Shown here: piece by piece, positions 17,203 to 26,944 of the stretch
Numbering within the stretch: the stretch's first letter is position 1
Layout: every line of letters begins with the position of its first letter
Assembly (NCBI RefSeq): GCF_007748175.1
Contig: NZ_CP037422.1
Coordinates: forward strand, 2,625,231-2,689,230
DNA length: 64,000 nucleotides
Direction of reading: 5' to 3'
DNA from: Gimesia aquarii
GTDB lineage: Bacteria; Planctomycetota; Planctomycetia; Planctomycetales; Planctomycetaceae
Made by a program: the position numbers and the translations under genes
Notes under the pieces: generated by a model
Databases searched by the model: none
What the model saw: only the letters and a program-made list of their open reading frames with translations
Told to the model about the DNA's origin: nothing

Positions 17203-17940
17203 TCATTCTGAAACCGAATTCTCCCCCTCATTTGAGAGTTCCGGTTTCGTACCGACATACAGCGTGGCAATTCCGAATGTGAGCGGATACCAGCGCGTTC
17301 TCTGTAATCCACACTCATCCATCAAATCGGCCAACTCCTTCCCATACGGAAACTCAGAGACCGACTCCGGCAGATAGTTATAGGCTGACTGTCTGTTACG
17401 GGCCAATAATTGTCCCATTTTTGGCAAAATATGTCGAAAATAAAATTGATAGCCGGCACGCAGTAATGGATTGGTGGGCATCGAAAATTCCAGTACGGCA
17501 ACCTGACCCCCAGGCTGACAAACGCGAATCATTTCTTTGAGCCCCTGTCTGGTATCGGATACATTTCTCAATCCAAATGAAACAGAGACGATCTGAAACT
17601 GATTATCGGCAAACGGTAACTGCTGCGTATCTGCTTCAAGAAAATTCAGGGCCTCACTGTTGTTTTTCTTCAGAGCCAGCTTCAGCATATCATGCGTGAA
17701 GTCGGCACCAATGACTTGTGTTTTGCCGCCGGTCCTTTTGAGATACGAAATAGCAAGATCACCGGTTCCTGTGCAGACATCCAAAATCGGTGCTTCTCCC
17801 GCCGGTGCCACTTTCCGCACCGTTCGCCATCGCCAATAATAATCTACACCTCCCGAAAGAAAATGATTCATAAAGTCATAGCGGGGCGCGATCTCGCCAA
17901 ACATCTGCTGCACACGTGAGCCGGTTTTGTCTACATTCAT
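17203..17940 (-). CDS. menG: Demethylmenaquinone C-methyltransferase (UbiE/MenG)
   Basis: A 245-residue class I SAM methyltransferase. It shows the family's N-terminal block (VQQMFGEIAPRYDFMNHFLS), the SAM-binding LDVCTGTGDLA near residue 52, VSFGLRNVSDTRQGLKEM and the LEFSMP...YFRHILPKMGQ block. The enzyme performs the last step of menaquinone (or ubiquinone) synthesis, methylating the quinone ring. Planctomycetes use menaquinone, hence menG rather than ubiE. Spacing is 24 bases from ubiD and 30 to ubiX, which indicates an operon. A short polar C-terminal tail extends beyond the core fold. Confidence 0.92.
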   Translation of the reverse strand: MNVDKTGSRVQQMFGEIAPRYDFMNHFLSGGVDYYWRWRTVRKVAPAGEAPILDVCTGTGDLAISYLKRTGGKTQVIGADFTHDMLKLALKKNNSEALNFLEADTQQLPFADNQFQIVSVSFGLRNVSDTRQGLKEMIRVCQPGGQVAVLEFSMPTNPLLRAGYQFYFRHILPKMGQLLARNRQSAYNYLPESVSEFPYGKELADLMDECGLQRTRWYPLTFGIATLYVGTKPELSNEGENSVSE

Positions 17941-17964
17941 AGCTGGAATATCTGCTTTATTTTT

Positions 17965-19446
17965 TCAGGAAAGGCCTAGTTCATCTAATCGGCTACGTAC
18001 GCGCTGTTCTATGTCTGATGTCATTTTGAGCGCAGCGGGCCATTCGCGGGAATGGCCTTCTGCCATTGATTTCCGGGTCGCATCGAATCCCAGCTTATGG
18101 CCGATACCCATCACATTTGAACTGTGATCATACACATCGCCGGGACCTTCCGAGTCAATCAAATCACGTCCGGGATCCACATTAGTACTGACATGATACC
18201 AGATTTCCTGCTCATCATGCACGTTCACATCCTGATCCACGACAACAATCATCTTTAATGAGAGTAAGCGTTCCAGACTCCACAATGCATTCACGACGCG
18301 GCGTGCCTGCTGCGGATAAGATTTCTGGATACTCACGAACATCAAATAGCGTCCCACTCCTGCTGAGGGAAAATGAACATCTACGATTTCCGGTACCATT
18401 AATTTCAACAAGGGCAGAAAGATTCGTTCGTTTGCCTGAGAAAAGATACCCTCTTCCGCGGGCGGTGCGGCAGGAATCAAAGCCGGCCAAATCGGATTCG
18501 CGCGATGCGTGACGGCAGACAAATGTAATGGCAACACCATTTCCGCTGCACTGTAATAACCTGTAGGGTTGGCGACCACACTCACTTCCTGTGGTTCTGT
18601 TGTGGTATCAATGAAGCCTTCCATTACAATTTCTGCCTGTGCGGGAACATCAAGATCGATGGTGCGACCTTTGACCAGTTCCAAAGCGCGATTGCGGAGA
18701 AAACCGCTGAAGGCATAAGGATCCGTTGGCGTTGGAAGTGGTGCGTGAGCTGTATAGAGGCAAACCGGGTCACCTCCTAATACTACCGCCACCGGCATTT
18801 GCTGCGCGCGAGACTGATATTTCTGCAAGAGCTGGTGACCCGCGTCATGCTGGCTCCAGCGAATGGCCAATTGCTGATCTGAAATGACTTGAATCGGACG
18901 TGTATTGACAAATCGGGTATTGGTATCGGGATCAAAGGTCACAATTTGTGCCGCCGTGATTGTCGAATATTCTTCATCCGGCCAACACTTTAGGAGAGGA
19001 AATTCTCTGAGGTTGACATCCCGACCTAATTTGACTACCTGTTGGCAACTGGCTGTTTTGACAACTCGCGGTTTGATATTGAGCAACTGCGAAAACTGTG
19101 GAATCATCTGCAAAGAATCGAGCCAGCCTTCCGGAAGGTCAGGCTGTAACAACCCCGTTACTCGATCGGCAATTGTATCGAGAGAACCAGTACGCAAAAT
19201 CTGCAGCATCCGCGGCAGACTACCATACAAGTTTGTGAGCACAGGGATTTTATGCCCGATCACGTTATCGAACAACAGGGCTGGTGCAGTATCGTTCTGG
19301 TTCGACTTGATGACATATTCTGTAATCGCGGCGAGTTCCAACTCCGATTCCACGGGAGCAGAGATGCGTTTTACCTGCCCCGATTCTTCGAAGTCTGTTA
19401 CAAAATCGGCCAGATGGTCCGCATTCATCATTATGGTGTTATTCAT
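17965..19446 (-). CDS. ubiD: UbiD-family prenyl-FMN-dependent decarboxylase
   Basis: A 493-residue protein. The ATG at 19446 is used, although MMNADHLADF six codons later is also possible; neither has a clear Shine-Dalgarno. Family blocks are LLFDNVIGHKIPVLTNLYG, VVLGGDPVCLYTAHAPLPTP, NPTGYYSAAEMVLPLHLSAV and, near the end, LKMIVVVDQDVNVHDEQEIW. UbiD enzymes reversibly decarboxylate aromatic or unsaturated acids using prenyl-FMN supplied by UbiX, two genes downstream. With menG between them, the likely pathway is menaquinone formation by the futalosine route, where a UbiD/UbiX-like decarboxylation is expected. The exact substrate is inferred from context. It is divergent from the BASS transporter at 19587. 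Confidence 0.88.
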   Translation of the reverse strand: MNNTIMMNADHLADFVTDFEESGQVKRISAPVESELELAAITEYVIKSNQNDTAPALLFDNVIGHKIPVLTNLYGSLPRMLQILRTGSLDTIADRVTGLLQPDLPEGWLDSLQMIPQFSQLLNIKPRVVKTASCQQVVKLGRDVNLREFPLLKCWPDEEYSTITAAQIVTFDPDTNTRFVNTRPIQVISDQQLAIRWSQHDAGHQLLQKYQSRAQQMPVAVVLGGDPVCLYTAHAPLPTPTDPYAFSGFLRNRALELVKGRTIDLDVPAQAEIVMEGFIDTTTEPQEVSVVANPTGYYSAAEMVLPLHLSAVTHRANPIWPALIPAAPPAEEGIFSQANERIFLPLLKLMVPEIVDVHFPSAGVGRYLMFVSIQKSYPQQARRVVNALWSLERLLSLKMIVVVDQDVNVHDEQEIWYHVSTNVDPGRDLIDSEGPGDVYDHSSNVMGIGHKLGFDATRKSMAEGHSREWPAALKMTSDIEQRVRSRLDELGLS

Positions 19447-19586
19447 AGAAATTCGGGAACAATTCGATTACATTCAGGAATCATAACCGATTTAGAACAT
19501 CCCACAAATGATCGCAGCAGTGATCCTCTCAGAATATTGGGATCCCAAAACAACACAGACCTTTGAATCTTCCGGACTTATCAATC

Positions 19587-20567
19587 ATGCTGCAACGCTT
19601 TCTGCTATTCTGGCTGGTTCTATTATCTGCTGTCGCTGTCTTCTGGGATCAACTCATTCCCTTCGATTTCCACCCCTTTCATGCTTCGAAGCCTTATCTT
19701 TCGTATTTATTTGCTTTGACGATGTTCGTTATCGGCGCATTGCTTCCCGCCGATGAAGTACAGGAGGTCTTCCGCCGTTGGCATACCGTATTAAGTGGCA
19801 CATTTGTGCAATATACTGTCATGCCTGGATTGGCTTATCTGATGAGCCTGTTCTTTTTAAACAATCCAGAGCTGCGCATTGGTATTATTCTGGTAGGCTG
19901 TGTTCCCGGTGCCATGGCCTCGAATGTATTAACCCTGGCTGCACGAGGGAACGTCAGTTATTCGGTCTGTCTGACCACAACAGCGACCCTGCTCTCACCC
20001 TTGATCGTCCCGCTATTCTTATATCTCGCAGTTGCGGGTACTGATATTAACGCAGTACAACTCGCGATCGACACATTTGTGAAATTACTGCTGCAAGTTG
20101 TCATTCCCGTGATTGCCGGGCATCTGCTCGCTCGCAAAAATCAACGATTCAGTCGATTCATGCAGTTAATTGGACCGACGTTCGCTAATCTTTCGATCTT
20201 ATGGATCATTGCGACCATTATCAGTTTGAATCAGAATCGTCTGCAGCAGGTGTTTTTGTCTCTTGCAGCGACTTTACTGGTGATTAACATTTTGGGATAT
20301 CTGTTTGGGTATCTCGCCGGTACGGTCGTCAGACTCGATGAAGCAAAACGAAGAGCACTAACACTCGAAGTGGGCATGCAGAATGCTGGTTTGGGAGCAG
20401 TCCTGGCGAGTGATTTGTTTCCGGGCAAAGAATTGATTGCACTTCCGCCCGCCCTTTATATGTTTGGTTGTATGTTGACGGGAACCATCCTGGCGCAAGT
20501 CTGGTCACGGAAACAAGAGCGAAAAGAAACAGCAGAAGATCAAAGCGAGAGAATGTTCTCAACGTAA
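19587..20567 (+). CDS. BASS-family (bile acid:sodium symporter-like) transporter
   Basis: A 326-residue membrane protein with nine to ten transmembrane helices. ATG 19587 is preferred; an in-frame TTG at 19563 would add eight residues. The family features visible are ALTMFVIGALL in the third helix, VGCVPGAMASNVLTLAARGN in the conserved crossover region (substrate/Na+ site) and LEVGMQNAGLGAVLASDLF towards the C-terminus. BASS proteins are Na+-coupled importers of organic acids (bile acids, pyruvate, pantoate). The substrate here cannot be assigned. Its 3' end converges on the coiled-coil gene with only four bases between stops. Confidence 0.85.
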   Translation: MLQRFLLFWLVLLSAVAVFWDQLIPFDFHPFHASKPYLSYLFALTMFVIGALLPADEVQEVFRRWHTVLSGTFVQYTVMPGLAYLMSLFFLNNPELRIGIILVGCVPGAMASNVLTLAARGNVSYSVCLTTTATLLSPLIVPLFLYLAVAGTDINAVQLAIDTFVKLLLQVVIPVIAGHLLARKNQRFSRFMQLIGPTFANLSILWIIATIISLNQNRLQQVFLSLAATLLVINILGYLFGYLAGTVVRLDEAKRRALTLEVGMQNAGLGAVLASDLFPGKELIALPPALYMFGCMLTGTILAQVWSRKQERKETAEDQSERMFST

Positions 20568-20571
20568 TTGA

Positions 20572-20850
20572 TTAGGTTTCTTCGAGGCGCGCTTTCAATT
20601 CGTCACGTTCTTTTTTGGTAGCATCCAAATCGAACATCAGATATTTGACATCCAGACGTAGCTGAGCCAATGCTTCTTGAATCAGACCCAGAATACGACG
20701 GCGGCGTTTCACAGATTCCACAACTCGTGAATAGGAAACTTCCAACTGCGACTGAAGCTCTGGTGGAAGCTCTGCGATTTTCTTACCCAGATCGATTACT
20801 TCACGGGGTAAACTTGCACTATCTGATTCGTCGGAAAGTCGCGTATTCAT
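20572..20850 (-). CDS. Small coiled-coil protein, function unknown
   Basis: A 92-residue, highly charged protein. After an N-terminal disordered stretch the rest is predicted as two helices (EVIDLGKKIAELPPELQSQL, then VKRRRRILGLIQEALAQLRL) ending in a coiled coil (DATKKERDELKARLEE). There is a basic patch KRRRR at about residue 49. No enzymatic motif is present. It is convergent with the BASS gene and isolated otherwise. It resembles short planctomycete-restricted hypothetical proteins, but I cannot name a family. Confidence 0.6.
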   Translation of the reverse strand: MNTRLSDESDSASLPREVIDLGKKIAELPPELQSQLEVSYSRVVESVKRRRRILGLIQEALAQLRLDVKYLMFDLDATKKERDELKARLEET

Positions 20851-21354
20851 AATGTATCATTTCTCAGTTTGCGCCTGTGCCTTCTCCATATCCATGAATC
20901 CACATGGAAAACTTCGTAACTAATAGAACAGATTTTGTGCCGATTATAAAACTTTAAAAAAGAATTAAATGTAAGTCTTATCTAATAAACAACTTATAAA
21001 ACATTTTCACACAGACGTCCCTTTAACCAGTTTCGCAAAAATGGAAGGCTTCGTCTTGGCTCAATTTGAAGATTCTTCTAAAATCTCCAGCGATTCAAGC
21101 TGTTTTTAGCTACTTCAACGCTTGGTTGAGAAAAAGCAACGCTGACGTTGATCAAGTGAAACGAAAACCGTTTGTAATCAACAATTTGTAAAGAATGCTG
21201 AACGATGTTCGGTTTAAAGAAACTGGGAAACATATAAGCCCAGCAGTAGTTGATCACTTTTAAAAACCCTCCAGACTTTAGTATGTAAATTAGTCTAGAT
21301 TGTGACATTTCCACAGCGTTTTCTACCCCAGGATGGGCCAGAGTTTGGGCATTG
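20851..21354. other. Intergenic region between divergent genes
   Basis: About 500 bases, AT-rich around 20930-21010. It must contain promoters for the coiled-coil gene and the large secreted protein. A minus-strand frame at 21078-21365 lacks a ribosome-binding site and reads poorly, so I left it out. No RNA gene or terminator was recognised. Confidence 0.35.
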
Positions 21355-24294
21355 ATGCCACACAAAATTTGTGAGTTAATTCAAGGACGAATTGGTCTGC
21401 TGGCGGTTCTGATTCTGGAACTGTGCATCGCGTCGCTCTTGCGCGCCGAAACCTATCATGCTAATTTTGATGATACGTCAAAAGTCAGTTGGCAGGTTCG
21501 CATTGATCCTTCTCAAGCACAAAAAAAGTGGCATGTCCGAAATACGACGACACCCCATGAAGGAACGGCCGCCGAACATTTGCAAATCGTCACTGGCAAT
21601 GTCGGTTCCATCATTGAACTGTCACACCAGTTACCTTCCAGTCGTATTATTAATGAGTTGACGGTTTCACTCTGGTTAAAGTCCAACAGACGCGGTACTC
21701 GAATTGGTCTCGAGGCGGTACTGCCACATCAAATCGATCCGGAAACGGGGACGATGGCCAGAATCTATTTGATTGGTGATACTTATACCGACGAAGAAAA
21801 GTGGCAGCAGCTTCGTTGTACTACCTCCGAAGGACTCGTAAATCAATCCATTGGATTATTACGAGGACGGAGCAAACTCCGTCAAGTCGATACACGAGAT
21901 ATGTATGTGGAACGAGTTCTGATTGTGACGCGATCCTCATCAGATCAAGTGGAATTTCTTCTGGACGACTTAAAACTGTCACCGATTGTAAAACCCAGCC
22001 AATCAGTAATGGCTTCAGCGGCTGCGATGCATAAAAAAAGATCGAAGCCGATTGTGGAATTTCTGCTTGATCGAATCCAGGTACAGGGAAAACCAATGTT
22101 TCCCCGGATGACCCGCTTTCATGGAGAGAATCTGGTCGAACTCAAACAGACCGGCCTGAACGTAGTCTGGGCACCTCAATTCGATGATTATGAGTTTCTC
22201 GCGCAATTACAAAACCAGGGTCTATGGGCCATGGCAACGCCTCCTCGTCCTCAAGATGAACATGGCTCATTCCTCCCGTCACGAGATGCGACACTGATTC
22301 CCTTCGAGGATCAGACAGCCCCCATCATTTTCTGGAATCTGGGAACACGCATTCCAGGCAAACAGGGGGTCGAACTACTCAGTCGGGTCGGACAAATTCA
22401 AAGTGCTGACCGGCAATTCAAGCGGCCGATTATGGCAGACGTTCTGGGGAATGAACGACAAATCGCACGTGAAGTTTCAATGATCGGCTCTAGCCCTCAT
22501 ATACTGAATAGCGATGTCAGTTTGCTGCAGTATCGAAATACCCTGATCGACAAAAGTCGGATTGCGCCGGGTCGCTTTCTCTGGACCTGGATTCAAACGG
22601 AACCTACATCTGCAAACAAACGCTGGAGAAGTGGATCCAACAAAACACCCATTGTGATCGAGCCCGAGCAGATTCGCTTACAAACTTATGCGGCGCTCTC
22701 CGCAGGTTGCCGTGCTACCGGCTATTGGACAACAAATCGACTTGATGATACCACCACTCCGGGTGCCTTAGAACGAAAACTGGCCATTCGACAGTTAAAC
22801 ATGGAAATTGAGCTGATCGAACCCTGGCTGGCAAGGGGAACGGTCACCTCCCACATTCCCTTTAGCTTGAGACAACGCGCGACTCCACACATCAGGCAAT
22901 TAGGCGCTGCCTTCAAAAATTCTGGTTCGAAACGACTTCTGCGTGATGAACTTCTGGCAGAGCGGGAAATACAAATTCAACAAGAAGAACAAATCGAACA
23001 GGAGTTGCAGGCAGCCATCATTCATTCTGAATATGGCATTCTCATTCTACCAGTCTGGTATCGTAATAATGCTCAGTATGTTCCCGATCAGATGGCCGGT
23101 AATGAAGCCACAATTATTGTACCGGGTGGAAATGTCTCTGCCTCAGTCTGGGAATTAAGTACGACAAAAATCCGAAATTTAGAGCGGAAGCGTGTGAATG
23201 GGGGCGTACAGATTACGATTCCCAAATTTGATATGACCTCAATTATCATTATGACCTCGGATCAGGGTCTCATTGAAAAGCTGAGAAAAAAAGTCGCTTC
23301 ACTTAGCCAACTTTCTGCTGAAACCAGTGTGCAATTATGTCAGGCTAAACTGGAACGCTGTCAAAAAACAAATGCGGAACTCGTTCATTTAGGCGTGAGC
23401 CAGATTGCACGCATGGATGGACCGGCGATTCTCAAACGTTCACAACAGTTGGCAAGTGAGGCGGAAACTGCATTAGCCAGTCGGGACTATCGTACCGCGC
23501 ATATGCGTGCTCGTGATTCCATGCAAATGCTCCGTATTTTGCAAAGAACCCAATGGCATGAAGCGACGCGCACATTTTCCTCTGCTCTGACAAGCCCGTT
23601 TACGATTTCTTATAGCACGCTGCCTGACCATTGGAAGATGATCGAACGAATTGGACGCAGTTCAAAGAACATCGAACCCAACATGTTACGTTCTGGTGAC
23701 TTTGAAGATATTGATACAATGGTCGTTGAACGTTGGAAACACGAACAGAACTCGATTGAGGGAACCGAAGCGATTGCCGAGTTGTATCCGCGAGATAAAA
23801 AGTCTGGTAACTTCAGTCTACGATTATTGGCGGCCCCTTTGAAACGCAATGAAATTCCTTCAAATATCAAGGGGCCGCTAGTCAAAGTTACGACGCCTCC
23901 CCTTGCGGTTCGCAGTGGTCAAATTGTACATATTACCGGTTGGATTAAAGTGACGACTTCCATTACCGGTAACCAGCAGGGTGCTACTCTGCAGGACAGT
24001 ATTATGGGGCCAGGTGGTGCACTTCACTGGAGCGAAAAGAGTGATTGGCAAAAATTTGACCTCATACGCGAAATTTCGCAAACTGGGAATTTGGTCCTCA
24101 CAATGTCACTCAATGGACTGGGTTCCATCCTGCTTGATGATTTACGCGTTATCGCCTATACACCTGAGCCGAAACTCTACGAACACACCAATGCCACCCT
24201 CTCCCCTGATCCAGAAAAGACTCCCTCAGAGCCATACCGATTCAATCTGTTGAAAAAATTGCCGAAACTGCCTCCATTTCCTTTGAAAAAATAG
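21355..24294 (+). CDS. Large secreted protein with beta-sandwich ends and a putative TIM-barrel core
   Basis: A 979-residue protein from ATG 21355; a TTG one codon upstream is the only other nearby choice. A hydrophobic segment (LLAVLILELCIASLL) ending at LRAE forms a signal peptide. Residues about 35-215 look like a carbohydrate-binding-type beta-sandwich (SLWLKSNRRGTRIG, VEFLLDDLKL). Residues about 235-490 resemble a glycoside-hydrolase-like barrel (GKPMFPRMTRFHGENL, GLNVVWAPQFDDYEF, FLWTWIQTEP, ALSAGCRATGYW). A helical region and a final sandwich (about 780-945, HITGWIKV, SILLDDLRVIAY) follow. Catalytic acids are not identifiable by eye, so hydrolase activity is uncertain. Confidence 0.6.
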   Translation: MPHKICELIQGRIGLLAVLILELCIASLLRAETYHANFDDTSKVSWQVRIDPSQAQKKWHVRNTTTPHEGTAAEHLQIVTGNVGSIIELSHQLPSSRIINELTVSLWLKSNRRGTRIGLEAVLPHQIDPETGTMARIYLIGDTYTDEEKWQQLRCTTSEGLVNQSIGLLRGRSKLRQVDTRDMYVERVLIVTRSSSDQVEFLLDDLKLSPIVKPSQSVMASAAAMHKKRSKPIVEFLLDRIQVQGKPMFPRMTRFHGENLVELKQTGLNVVWAPQFDDYEFLAQLQNQGLWAMATPPRPQDEHGSFLPSRDATLIPFEDQTAPIIFWNLGTRIPGKQGVELLSRVGQIQSADRQFKRPIMADVLGNERQIAREVSMIGSSPHILNSDVSLLQYRNTLIDKSRIAPGRFLWTWIQTEPTSANKRWRSGSNKTPIVIEPEQIRLQTYAALSAGCRATGYWTTNRLDDTTTPGALERKLAIRQLNMEIELIEPWLARGTVTSHIPFSLRQRATPHIRQLGAAFKNSGSKRLLRDELLAEREIQIQQEEQIEQELQAAIIHSEYGILILPVWYRNNAQYVPDQMAGNEATIIVPGGNVSASVWELSTTKIRNLERKRVNGGVQITIPKFDMTSIIIMTSDQGLIEKLRKKVASLSQLSAETSVQLCQAKLERCQKTNAELVHLGVSQIARMDGPAILKRSQQLASEAETALASRDYRTAHMRARDSMQMLRILQRTQWHEATRTFSSALTSPFTISYSTLPDHWKMIERIGRSSKNIEPNMLRSGDFEDIDTMVVERWKHEQNSIEGTEAIAELYPRDKKSGNFSLRLLAAPLKRNEIPSNIKGPLVKVTTPPLAVRSGQIVHITGWIKVTTSITGNQQGATLQDSIMGPGGALHWSEKSDWQKFDLIREISQTGNLVLTMSLNGLGSILLDDLRVIAYTPEPKLYEHTNATLSPDPEKTPSEPYRFNLLKKLPKLPPFPLKK

Positions 24295-24638
24295 GCATTT
24301 TAGCAGTTGAGCTACCCTGCATCCATATTTCCGGGATCGCTTCACACTTGAATGACGGGCCGGAACTTGCTAATAAACTGTATAAAAGCAGCGTAAAAAG
24401 GTGGACTCAAAGTTCGAATGCTCTCAGCCATGAGTTCGAAAAGGCGGGAGCCTTACAATTGTGCTCTCTGAAATAACCATATCCGGTTCCCTGCTGCTCG
24501 CTTTCAGTGATGAAAGAAACGACACTTCAGACCTCTGAGTAACAGCCCTGAATGAGTAAGATGTACGCTGTCATTCTGACTTTAAGTATTCAGAACGATA
24601 ATATTTTCAACTACTTTTAAACTGAACAGGAAAAACCA
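24295..24638. other. Long leader/intergenic region upstream of fba
   Basis: About 340 bases. TATAAA at 24381-24386 and GATAAT at 24597-24602 are possible -10 boxes, neither with a good -35. AGGAA lies eight bases before the fba start. No recognised riboswitch fold was seen, although the length leaves room for regulation. Confidence 0.3.
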
Positions 24639-25670
24639 ATGCCGATTGCAACCCCAGCTCAATACGCAGCGATGCTGGATGCCGCTCAAGAAGGTAATTA
24701 TGCCTATCCCGCAATGAACGTGACTTCTCTGGTCACAATCAATGGTGCTTTAAAAGCATTTGCAGAAAAAAAATCAGATGGAATCATTCAGGTTTCCACT
24801 GGCGGTGGCCAATTTGCCTCCGGCCTGGAACAGAAAGACGCCGTCTTGGGGTCAATCATTTTAGCAGAAGCAACTCACCGATTAGCAGAACGCTATGATG
24901 TGCTGATTGCCCTGCATACCGATCATTGCCAACCCGGAAAAGTCGATTCATTCCTGAAACCATTAATTGCCGAAACAACCCGACGTCGTGAGGCCGGACT
25001 TCCGAACTTATTCCAGTCACATATGTTGGATGCATCGGAATTGCCTTTAAAAGAAAATCTGGAATTGTCTGTCGAACTTTTAAGGCTATGTGCAGCAAAT
25101 GAAATCATTCTGGAAGTAGAAGCCGGTGTTGTAGGTGGTGAAGAGGATGGAGTTGACAACTCGGATCAGCCTGCCGACAAACTTTATACTTCCCCCGAAG
25201 ATATGGTTGCCGTCTATGAAGCACTGAATGGTCTGGGCCGTTATATGTTCGCGGCAACTTTCGGAAATGTACATGGCAGTTACAAACCGGGTTCGGTCAA
25301 GCTGCGACCAGAAATTCTCAAGCTCGGCCAGGAAGCAGTAGTTGCCAAATATGGTAAAGAGGCAGCGTTCGATCTCGTCTTTCATGGTGGCTCTGGTACC
25401 CCTGAAGATCAACTGCGTGAGACACTGGAATATGGTGTCGTGAAGATGAATATTGATACTGACACACAGTATGCCTTCACTCGTCCTGTAGTAGATCATA
25501 TGATGAAGAACTACGATGGCGTTTTAAAAATTGAAGGAGAAGTTGGCAACAAAAAAGTTTACGACCCCCGAAGCTATCTGAAAGCGGCAGAACAAGGTGT
25601 CGCAACCCGTATGGGCGAAGCTTGTGATGACCTCTATTCCACAGGAAAGACAATCTTCGGCAAGGTTTAG
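24639..25670 (+). CDS. fba: Class II fructose-1,6-bisphosphate aldolase
   Basis: A 343-residue protein. The N-terminus (YAYPAMNVTSLVTINGAL) and the zinc motif HTDHC (about residue 93) are characteristic. Further family sites are EVEAGVVGGEEDGVDN (about 163), the second metal block ATFGNVHGSYKPG (about 205), the glycine-rich phosphate site FHGGSGTPE (about 248) and KMNIDTDTQYAF (about 272). The enzyme interconverts fructose-1,6-bisphosphate with dihydroxyacetone phosphate and glyceraldehyde-3-phosphate in glycolysis/gluconeogenesis in the cytoplasm. Length and residues correspond to the long (FbaA-like) class II subgroup. It is monocistronic, ended by a strong bidirectional terminator. Confidence 0.95.
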   Translation: MPIATPAQYAAMLDAAQEGNYAYPAMNVTSLVTINGALKAFAEKKSDGIIQVSTGGGQFASGLEQKDAVLGSIILAEATHRLAERYDVLIALHTDHCQPGKVDSFLKPLIAETTRRREAGLPNLFQSHMLDASELPLKENLELSVELLRLCAANEIILEVEAGVVGGEEDGVDNSDQPADKLYTSPEDMVAVYEALNGLGRYMFAATFGNVHGSYKPGSVKLRPEILKLGQEAVVAKYGKEAAFDLVFHGGSGTPEDQLRETLEYGVVKMNIDTDTQYAFTRPVVDHMMKNYDGVLKIEGEVGNKKVYDPRSYLKAAEQGVATRMGEACDDLYSTGKTIFGKV

Positions 25671-25698
25671 ACCTGCCACGATTCGTGATGAAAAGATA

Positions 25699-25735
25699 AG
25701 AAGGCACTTCCGCCGGGAGTTGCCTTCTTTTTTAT
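25699..25735. terminator. Terminator between convergent fba and lipoprotein genes
   Basis: AGAAGGCA pairs with TGCCTTCT; inner CTTCC/GGGAG pairs extend the stem, and TTTTTTATTT follows on the plus strand. On the minus strand the tail is TTATCTTTTC, so it probably works both ways. Confidence 0.75.
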
Positions 25736-26610
25736 TTAGAACGAACGACATCCATTTTTGACATGTTAGCCAAACGCACAACCAGAATTTTTTGAACGTC
25801 GGATTTTTGACCGGTTCCACGGAAGAAATGATGACCGGCTGAATTGGGTTCCGGATCATCTGTAGCAGTGATGATTGTCATCTCTCCTACATTGAGGGTC
25901 ACTTCAAACTTCTGCTTATAAAACGGTGTTGTGTTCTGCCGGTTTTCAAGTTGCCAACCGATATTCGTGGGTGTGCGTCTTAATTGTTGCGCACCGTAAT
26001 GAACTTCGGGAGTAAATTCGAGGCGTGCCCAGCCATCTTGGACTTTGTGAGCCTTTACCCGCATTACACAGCGTGCCTGCTCAAATTCTTTTGTTTCTAC
26101 TTGTGCTTCATCTTCAAATAAATCAAGACTGCATTGCTCATAGAATCCACTGGTTTGAATGTCAGTGGGTACTCCGGATCGCAACATCAATCGTCGTCCA
26201 GAAAGCAATAAAGATTCATCTTCATTTTCCACTCCCCCCAGATGAGACTTCAAACCGAGTAAAGTCTGTAGTGCCATTGGAGGAACAGAGCTAACATGTC
26301 CGACTCGAAACCCGTTCAGCTTCAGATTCTTCTGGTCCATCAATTCGACGGCACCGATTTCATCAACTTCATTCCAAAGCGTTGACCCGAGCAGCGGATC
26401 TGTGACAGGACGCTCAATAAAAACAATCTCTACCTGCATCGCATCTTGAGATATGGGAATCGCCGGTAATTTATTAACTGTTTTTTTCGTGGCGTGCTTG
26501 TGCAGACCCAACACAGCCCCTTCTTCGATCAGTGCGCACCCCGTCACCTTGACTACTAGAAAAACCAGAGCCACAACCAGAAACCATGATTTGTGGTGAA
26601 GTAACTTCAT
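25732..26610 (-). CDS. Lipoprotein of unknown function
   Basis: A 292-residue protein if started at ATG 26610. An upstream ATG at 26634 adds eight polar residues and neither start has a clear ribosome-binding site. I prefer the shorter form because it gives a classical lipoprotein signal: basic KLLHHK, hydrophobic FLVVALVFLVVK, lipobox VTGC. The mature part is mixed alpha/beta with recurring strands (MQVEIVFIERPV, RLEFTPEVHYG, FEVTLNVGEMTIITA) and probably faces the periplasm. The pattern of a conserved C-terminal beta domain measuring 'VRLANM' resembles planctomycete secretin-adjacent hypothetical proteins, but I cannot assign a family. It is monocistronic and convergent with fba. Confidence 0.6.
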   Translation of the reverse strand: MKLLHHKSWFLVVALVFLVVKVTGCALIEEGAVLGLHKHATKKTVNKLPAIPISQDAMQVEIVFIERPVTDPLLGSTLWNEVDEIGAVELMDQKNLKLNGFRVGHVSSVPPMALQTLLGLKSHLGGVENEDESLLLSGRRLMLRSGVPTDIQTSGFYEQCSLDLFEDEAQVETKEFEQARCVMRVKAHKVQDGWARLEFTPEVHYGAQQLRRTPTNIGWQLENRQNTTPFYKQKFEVTLNVGEMTIITATDDPEPNSAGHHFFRGTGQKSDVQKILVVRLANMSKMDVVRSK

Positions 26611-26944
26611 GTGTGAATTGGGTGAGAGAAACATTCGGAGAGGAACTATGACGATGTGACATCGCTTTGTAAATCGGAAGGGGTGGGCAGTCTAACGGAC
26701 ATCAGAATTTATGTCAATTTCGAATTGTGACCATGGTTTCTTCTGAGATCCAGAGGGTTCATCTGTCAATTTTCCGCTACTCCAGAATCAGGCAGGACTT
26801 CCGAACATTGGCTCATATTGCCAAGTTATCCCAGTCCGGCTATGATCTCCGTGCTTTGGTCTACCCCACGCAATTATATATTCACATGAATAGTTTTATT
26901 CTTGTCGTTGGATCAAGATTTCACAATTACGATGATCAAAACTC
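26611..26944. other. Intergenic region between divergent lipoprotein gene and ispF
   Basis: About 330 bases. Frames here start without ribosome-binding sites and were not accepted. No clear promoter pair or hairpin was found. Confidence 0.3.

Noticed and set aside
21078-21365. Minus-strand 95-codon frame before the large secreted protein
   Set aside because: No ribosome-binding site, poor residue flow and overlap with the promoter region needed for the plus-strand gene.
24295-24638. fba leader considered as a riboswitch
   Set aside because: No recognised aptamer consensus or terminator/anti-terminator pair was seen; the length alone is not evidence.
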